From: an uncultured Eubacteriales bacterium
GTDB taxonomy: Bacteria; Bacillota; Clostridia; Christensenellales; CAG-917
NCBI GenBank assembly: GCA_900547975.1
Contig: URIX01000053.1
Location: 1-10,346, forward strand
Direction of reading: 5' to 3'
Length of the DNA stretch: 10,346 nucleotides
Below, piece after piece: positions 6,901 to 10,346 of the stretch. Position 1 is the stretch's first letter, and the number at the start of each line of letters is the position of its first letter. The notes beneath the pieces are model-generated. The model saw only the letters and a program-made list of their open reading frames with translations, searched no databases and was not told where the DNA came from. The position numbers and the translations under genes were made by a program.

Positions 6901-7755
6901 TTATACGATTCTCATCGCCGTGATGTTCGCGCCCGTGAGGTTTACGCTTTCGCCCGAAACGTTGTAAATCGAAAGCGTCGTTCCGCCCGCGGTTGCGTTG
7001 TACAGGATAGTTTTCGAGACGTTTGCGGCGTTTGCCGTGGTTGCGTAGTCGGTGATAATCTCGTTTGCGTCTGCCGCTCCGTTCACATACAGTTGGACGG
7101 ACAGATTGCCGTCCGCGCCTCTTTCGCCTGTCGCGCCGTAGGTGACGAGATACGTTCCTTGCGGCAGAGTTATAGCGTTCGAGGCAAGCGACATAGTGGT
7201 TGTCGGGGTGGTGACGGAACTCGCAAGAGGGATAATCGCGCCCGAAGCGACGGTTTGCGTTCCGCCGTAGGCATAGAGTGCGTCTTGAAGCGCGCTCGTG
7301 CCCGCTTCGCCTTGCGGTCCTTGAGGACCCGTTGCGCCGGTTTCGCCCTGAATGCCTTGCGGTCCTTGAGGACCCGTTGCGCCGGTTTCGCCCTGTGGTC
7401 CTTGCGGTCCTTGAGGACCCGTTGCACCGGTTTCACCCTGAATGCCTTGCGGTCCTTGCGGACCTGTCGCACCGGTTTCGCCCTGCGGTCCTTGTGGTCC
7501 TTGAGGACCCGTTGCGCCGGTTTCGCCCTGAATGCCTTGCGGTCCTTGAGGACCTGTTGCGCCGGTAGCACCCGTTGCGCCGGTTGCGCCCGTAGGACCT
7601 TGAATACCTTGCGGTCCTTGTGCGCCTTGAGGTCCCATCGGTCCCATCGGGCCGGCAGGACCTATCGGACCTATCGGACCTCTGATATATTCCACCGAGT
7701 TTTGAGAGCAAGTCGGTCTTGTCTGACAGCAAGGATTGAAAAAGTTGAAAAACAT
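6901..7755 (-). CDS. collagen-like repeat protein with BclA-type C-terminal domain
   Basis: Probably a surface or spore-coat filament protein. The start at 7755 is set by a strong AAGGAGGA (7768-7761). Residues 1-25 are a short head with three cysteines (C9, C10, C16) and no classical signal peptide. Residues 26-154 are 43 uninterrupted Gly-X-Y triplets, mostly GPQ, GAT, GET and GIQ, able to form a collagen triple helix; threonines at Y positions are typical glycosylation sites in BclA. Residues 155-284 are a Gly/Ala/Thr/Val-rich beta domain (for example GTYLVTYGATGERGADGNLS) like the trimeric jelly-roll tip of BclA. I do not see a BclA exosporium-targeting motif, so location is uncertain. 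It has its own terminator and is divergent from the membrane protein gene. The triplet tract holds DNA repeats and is likely to vary in length between strains. Confidence 0.9.
   Translation of the reverse strand: MFFNFFNPCCQTRPTCSQNSVEYIRGPIGPIGPAGPMGPMGPQGAQGPQGIQGPTGATGATGATGATGPQGPQGIQGETGATGPQGPQGPQGETGATGPQGPQGIQGETGATGPQGPQGPQGETGATGPQGPQGIQGETGATGPQGPQGEAGTSALQDALYAYGGTQTVASGAIIPLASSVTTPTTTMSLASNAITLPQGTYLVTYGATGERGADGNLSVQLYVNGAADANEIITDYATTANAANVSKTILYNATAGGTTLSIYNVSGESVNLTGANITAMRIV
7312..7536. repeat. five tandem 45-bp repeats in collagen tract
   Basis: Five exact-length 45-bp units (7312-7356, 7357-7401, 7402-7446, 7447-7491, 7492-7536) each encode one 15-residue block such as GIQGETGATGPQGPQ. 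The first triplet alternates GIQ, GPQ, GIQ, GPQ, GIQ, making a 90-bp higher-order period. Units 7312-7356 and 7492-7536 differ at one base; 7312-7356 and 7402-7446 differ at two. A partly matching sixth copy starts at 7537. Identity at silent positions points to recent expansion or gene conversion. Confidence 0.92.
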
Positions 7756-7890
7756 AAGCGTCCTCCTTCAAATTTTATGTAAAGGCAATCGAGATAACGC
7801 ACGAGTGTTCTGCAAATGGTTTTTCCAAGGCTTTCGGCGGGCTTTGAAAGGCGTATTTTTCCGTATACCATATGCAAGCAAAAAAAAATG

Positions 7891-7899
7891 TGATACAAT
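7891..7899 (+). promoter_or_regulatory. candidate extended -10 promoter for membrane protein operon
   Basis: TGATACAAT gives a TGn extended -10 with TACAAT (7894-7899, 5 of 6). No good -35 match lies 17 bases upstream. The leader to the ATG at 7971 would be about 65 bases. A second box, TATATT (7923-7928), is possible. No convincing promoter was found for the divergent collagen-like gene. Confidence 0.35.
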
Positions 7900-7970
7900 G
7901 TAACCAAGTGCAAACGTATGCGTATATTCTGTGTAAACAATGCGCACGCAAGTGCAAAAGGAAGTACGGT

Positions 7971-8819
7971 ATGAAAGAAAGATTCAAAAAGTATCTCGAA
8001 GAACATTTCAAAAAAATCGCGCCTACGCAAGCGGCTATGGAATACCGCAAAGCGATGTTGCGTCAACTGCTCGACAGAGAGCAAGAGTTGCGCATAAAAG
8101 GCGTCACGGACGACAACCTCATCTTCGATATGGCCGTGTCCGAACTCGGCGATTTCGATCAGACTTTGGCAAATTTCGAGCAAAGACAAATCAAGAGCGG
8201 CGAAGTCAAACGCAAAGTCAGCGCGGCAAGCATTTGCGCGGCGGCAATCGTTGCGCTTTTGACGATTGTGTATCTCATCGTCGGCGCGGTTGCGAAAATA
8301 TGGCATCCGGCTTGGCTCATTATGGTGGGCGGCGTGTTTGCGGGCGCAAGCGTATTGCTTATTTACGGCGCGGTCAGATTCGCGGCGAAAAAGAAATATG
8401 TTCCCGTCAGAATATTCGTTGCGATATGCGAAGTTTTGCTCACGGTTTTCGTGTTCTTGCTCTTGCAACTCGTGTTCAAACTCAACGGCGCGTGGATGAG
8501 TTTCCTCGCAATGGTAGCGGTGCTTTTCGGTGTAGATACGGCAATCGCATTCGGCACGAACAGCAAAATCAAATGGTTTGAATTGCCCGTATTCATCGAA
8601 GTCGCGGCGGTTATGCTCTACGTCATTTTGGGCATCACCGTTCAAGGCATCTGGCACCCGGGCTGGCTTATGTGTCTTGCGGGCGTGGCGTGCGCACTCG
8701 TGCAACTCGTTGTCGTCGTAGTCAAGAAAGCAAAGGCGAAAAACAAGAAAGAAAGAGCCGCTCTCGAAGACAAGAACGAGAAGGAAGATCAAAAATACTG
8801 GACGGAATGGGACGATTAA
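7971..8819 (+). CDS. six-helix membrane protein with cytosolic prefix domain
   Basis: A 282-residue protein. ATG 7971 is preferred over the in-frame ATG 7872 because AAAGGAAG lies six bases before it and the 33 extra upstream residues look non-coding. Residues 1-75 are a charged helical domain (EYRKAMLRQLLDREQEL, VSELGDFDQTL) like the permease prefix or HAAS/DUF1700 domains that Firmicutes place before membrane segments. Six hydrophobic segments follow (about 84-106, 112-134, 147-168, 173-194, 207-225, 232-251), then a strongly charged tail. The helices form three two-helix units: WHPAWL (111-116), NGAWM (172-176) and WHPGWL (228-233) recur every 57-60 residues. No catalytic or transport motif is seen. 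The acyltransferase gene follows after 51 bases with no terminator between, so the two are likely an operon. Function is not known. Confidence 0.8.
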   Translation: MKERFKKYLEEHFKKIAPTQAAMEYRKAMLRQLLDREQELRIKGVTDDNLIFDMAVSELGDFDQTLANFEQRQIKSGEVKRKVSAASICAAAIVALLTIVYLIVGAVAKIWHPAWLIMVGGVFAGASVLLIYGAVRFAAKKKYVPVRIFVAICEVLLTVFVFLLLQLVFKLNGAWMSFLAMVAVLFGVDTAIAFGTNSKIKWFELPVFIEVAAVMLYVILGITVQGIWHPGWLMCLAGVACALVQLVVVVVKKAKAKNKKERAALEDKNEKEDQKYWTEWDD

Positions 8820-8870
8820 CGTATCGTTTTTGACAGATAAAACGTCGATTTTGACGAGTAGGAGAGATTT

Positions 8871-10160
8871 ATGTCAACGACAATAAAGGCTGAAATGTGG
8901 GACAGAATGCAGTTTCTGTTCCGCAATTATTACGACAGAATGGTGCACGCGAAACTCACTTACGAGGGTAGTTTCGATATGAATATACTCAAAAACGTCG
9001 TGCTGTATATGATTGAAAAAGCACCCGTTCTTCATTCGAGTTTCAACACCACCGTAATCGAGCCGTACTGGAAAGAAGAAAAATATACCATTGACGACAT
9101 CGTGTCGTACGAAAAGGTCGAGGACGCTGACAAAGCCGCGGACGAATGGCTTTTGGGCGTCATTCCTTACGACAATAACGTGCAGGTCAAACTCGCCGTG
9201 TTCGAGGACGACAAGCACTCTATACTCGCGTGGCGCAACAACCATATGTGTATGGACGGCGGCGACCTTAAATACTTCCTCGCAACGCTTTGCGAAAACT
9301 ACACGAATCTTAAAGCGGGCAACTATTCCGCACTTCATATGAAAAGCGGTTCGAGAAGTTTCGACCAAGTGTATTCCAAACTCGAAGGCGACGACCTCAA
9401 GCACGCAAAAGGTCTTTACAAAAACATTTCCAAAGCGCAGGACAAAGTTGCGTTCCCGTGGAGCGAAAGCGTACCCGAGGACAGCAACCAAATCGTAAAA
9501 AGGGTCATCGAGGAAAAGGACTTCGAAAGAATGCGCGAATTGTCCAAAAAAATGGGAATCACCGTCAACGACGCGATTATGGCAATGGTTTTCCGTTCCC
9601 TTTACGAACTTTGCGGTCTTAAAGACGACGACAGCCTCACCGTATCTTGCGCAATCGACCTCAGAAAACATATCGTCGAGGGCGGATTGCAAGGCGGCCT
9701 TACCAACCACACGGCGTGGATGGCGGTTCGTACGCTCGCAAAAGGCGACACTATGCAAGACACCGTTGTCAATATAATCCGTTCGACAAAAGGATTTAAG
9801 CGCGACAAGTTTATGGGGCTCTATTCCTTGCCTCTTTTGAAACTCGCATATACCGTTTTTCCCCAAGACATCGCAGAGTTTGCAATCAAGGCAGGGTATG
9901 ACAACCCGCTCATCGCGGTCAGCAATATGGGCTTGCTCAACACCGAAAAACTCACCCCGAACGGCTTGAAACTCGTCGACGGATTCATTTCGGGCGCCGT
10001 GAAGTACAAACCCTTCTTCCTTATGTCCGTGACGACGCTCCTCAATAGAATCACGCTTTCGACCGCAATCAGGGGCAATCGAAAAGACATCGACATTGCA
10101 AATCATTATTTCGATTTGGTGATGAAGAATCTCAAAGAGTTCAATGCAATCGAACTCTGA
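8871..10160 (+). CDS. condensation/alcohol-acetyltransferase superfamily enzyme
   Basis: A 429-residue, single-module acyltransferase of the CoA-dependent acyltransferase fold that includes NRPS condensation domains, PapA5 and alcohol acetyltransferases. These move an acyl group from CoA or a carrier protein to an alcohol or amine. The active-site motif reads N124-H125-M-C-M-D129-G130: the first histidine of HHxxxDG is Asn, but the catalytic second His, the Asp and the Gly are kept. The second signature of the fold is represented by VSNMG (350-354), as in the alcohol acetyltransferase branch, not the DFGWG of classical condensation domains. The start is supported by GGAGAG (8861-8866). No carrier protein, adenylation domain or signal peptide is present, so it is probably cytosolic. 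It follows the six-helix membrane protein; the substrate could be a lipid, glycolipid or exported small molecule, but nothing here decides it. Confidence 0.82.
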   Translation: MSTTIKAEMWDRMQFLFRNYYDRMVHAKLTYEGSFDMNILKNVVLYMIEKAPVLHSSFNTTVIEPYWKEEKYTIDDIVSYEKVEDADKAADEWLLGVIPYDNNVQVKLAVFEDDKHSILAWRNNHMCMDGGDLKYFLATLCENYTNLKAGNYSALHMKSGSRSFDQVYSKLEGDDLKHAKGLYKNISKAQDKVAFPWSESVPEDSNQIVKRVIEEKDFERMRELSKKMGITVNDAIMAMVFRSLYELCGLKDDDSLTVSCAIDLRKHIVEGGLQGGLTNHTAWMAVRTLAKGDTMQDTVVNIIRSTKGFKRDKFMGLYSLPLLKLAYTVFPQDIAEFAIKAGYDNPLIAVSNMGLLNTEKLTPNGLKLVDGFISGAVKYKPFFLMSVTTLLNRITLSTAIRGNRKDIDIANHYFDLVMKNLKEFNAIEL

Positions 10161-10205
10161 ATCACCAAGCAGCGTCTAACTTTGTTAGAGTCTCGATTGC
10201 TTGAA
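10140..10205 (+). other. 18-bp bulged stem-loop spanning the acyltransferase stop codon
   Basis: Positions 10140-10158 pair with 10187-10205 as 18 base pairs, interrupted only by two single-base bulges (T10145 and C10192), around a 28-base loop that begins with the last bases of the TGA stop. A second small hairpin, TCTAAC-TTT-GTTAGA (10175-10189), would compete with its top. Five last sense codons take part in the stem. A role in mRNA 3'-end stability or in translation termination is possible; there is no U-run, so it is not itself a terminator. Confidence 0.5.
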
Positions 10206-10208
10206 ATA

Positions 10209-10264
10209 GGATTGAATGTAGGAAAAAGCCGCTCAACCGAGCGGCTTTTTCCTACATTCAATCC
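10209..10264. terminator. bidirectional terminator within a perfect 26-bp palindrome
   Basis: Arms at 10209-10234 and 10239-10264 are perfectly complementary over 26 bp around the loop AACC. The core is a normal terminator (AAAAAGCCGCTC, loop, GAGCGGCTTTTT) that would work on both strands. The pairing then runs on for 14 more bases beyond the T-run (GGATTGAATGTAGG with its complement), which ordinary terminators do not have. It ends the acyltransferase transcript and perhaps a convergent gene beyond the window. Confidence 0.8.
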
Positions 10265-10333
10265 GTAAGTAAACAAACACTTATTCAATGCGTACTTATA
10301 AACGGAATGTGCTAATTCGCAGACGGAACACGA

Positions 10334-10346
10334 GCCGCAAGGCGGC
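10334..10346. repeat. GC hairpin at right edge
   Basis: GCCGC-AAG-GCGGC is a perfect 5-bp hairpin at the last bases of the window. It may be the beginning of a longer intergenic repeat or structure cut by the edge; 10265-10333 shows no gene. Confidence 0.25.

Noticed and set aside
6820..6969. 49-codon plus-strand frame across the collagen-like gene's terminator
   Set aside because: It has no ribosome binding site, runs through the terminator stem and then antisense into the collagen-like gene.
7312..7536. Regular repeats considered as a CRISPR array
   Set aside because: There are no unique spacers; the repeats are contiguous, 45 bp and in frame with Gly-X-Y triplets.
6886..7782. 298-codon plus-strand frame over the collagen-like gene
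   Set aside because: It is the exact mirror frame of the Gly-X-Y repeats, giving low-complexity Arg/Leu/Ser-rich repeats; the minus-strand frame has a strong ribosome binding site and a terminator.
7872..7970. Upstream ATG that would lengthen the six-helix protein by 33 residues
   Set aside because: No ribosome binding site, it overlaps the promoter candidate, and the added residues are Cys/Lys/Gln-rich with no family resemblance; ATG 7971 has AAAGGAAG at good spacing.
8830..8835. TTGACA as a -35 box for a separate acyltransferase promoter
   Set aside because: No -10 box lies at 16-18 bases downstream; that position holds GACGAG and then the ribosome binding site.
8874..10106. 410-codon open frame on the minus strand opposite the acyltransferase
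   Set aside because: Mirror frame of the sense codons, with the same codon-avoidance cause; the sense frame has a recognisable fold and a ribosome binding site.
10256..10294. Direct repeats ATTCAATCCGTA and ATTCAATGCGTA as an attachment site or iteron
   Set aside because: Only two imperfect 12-base copies near the window edge, with no integrase or replication gene nearby.

Overview
The window looks like chromosomal DNA from an uncultured Bacillota, most likely a Clostridia-type bacterium. The reasons are the order glmU-pth-mfd (a Firmicutes arrangement, see B. subtilis glmU-prs-ctc-pth-fin-mfd), AGGAGG-type ribosome binding sites, compact U-tailed terminators and a BclA-like collagen protein of the kind found on spore or cell surfaces. 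This placement is an inference from gene content, and I cannot name a genus.

Layout. Positions 1-134 hold a hairpin-forming intergenic repeat and a second hairpin just before tadA. tadA (135-593) makes the tRNA A34 deaminase and ends at a clear terminator. Positions 594-998 are non-coding and hold a terminator, a large inverted repeat and small AT-rich repeats. A 49-codon membrane-peptide gene (999-1148, minus) lies divergent to glmU and has its own plausible promoter. Then come glmU-like (1291-2313), pth (2379-2963) and mfd (2971-6396), all on the plus strand and probably co-transcribed, at least pth-mfd. They serve cell-wall precursor synthesis, recycling of peptidyl-tRNA and transcription-coupled repair. 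The GlmU-like protein keeps a complete acetyltransferase half, but its uridyltransferase half is shortened and lacks the catalytic loop.

Positions 6397-6900 are AT-rich. They hold a candidate short transcription unit (a TATAAT box, a 15-codon cationic peptide frame and a strong terminator) and then the terminator of the gene on the other strand.

The right third (6901-10160) is accessory in character. It has a collagen-like surface protein on the minus strand with near-identical 45-bp repeats, then, divergently, a six-helix membrane protein built from three two-helix units, followed 51 bp later by a condensation/alcohol-acetyltransferase superfamily enzyme with an NHxxxDG motif. The last two are probably one operon acting at the membrane, substrate unknown. 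The acyltransferase gene ends in two striking inverted repeats: an 18-bp bulged stem spanning its stop codon and a perfect 26-bp-arm palindrome that contains a bidirectional terminator.

I see no CRISPR array, rRNA, tRNA, transposase or phage gene. No clearly new multi-gene system is evident. The best leads are the reduced GlmU, the small divergent membrane peptide, the short transcription unit after mfd and the membrane protein/acyltransferase pair.
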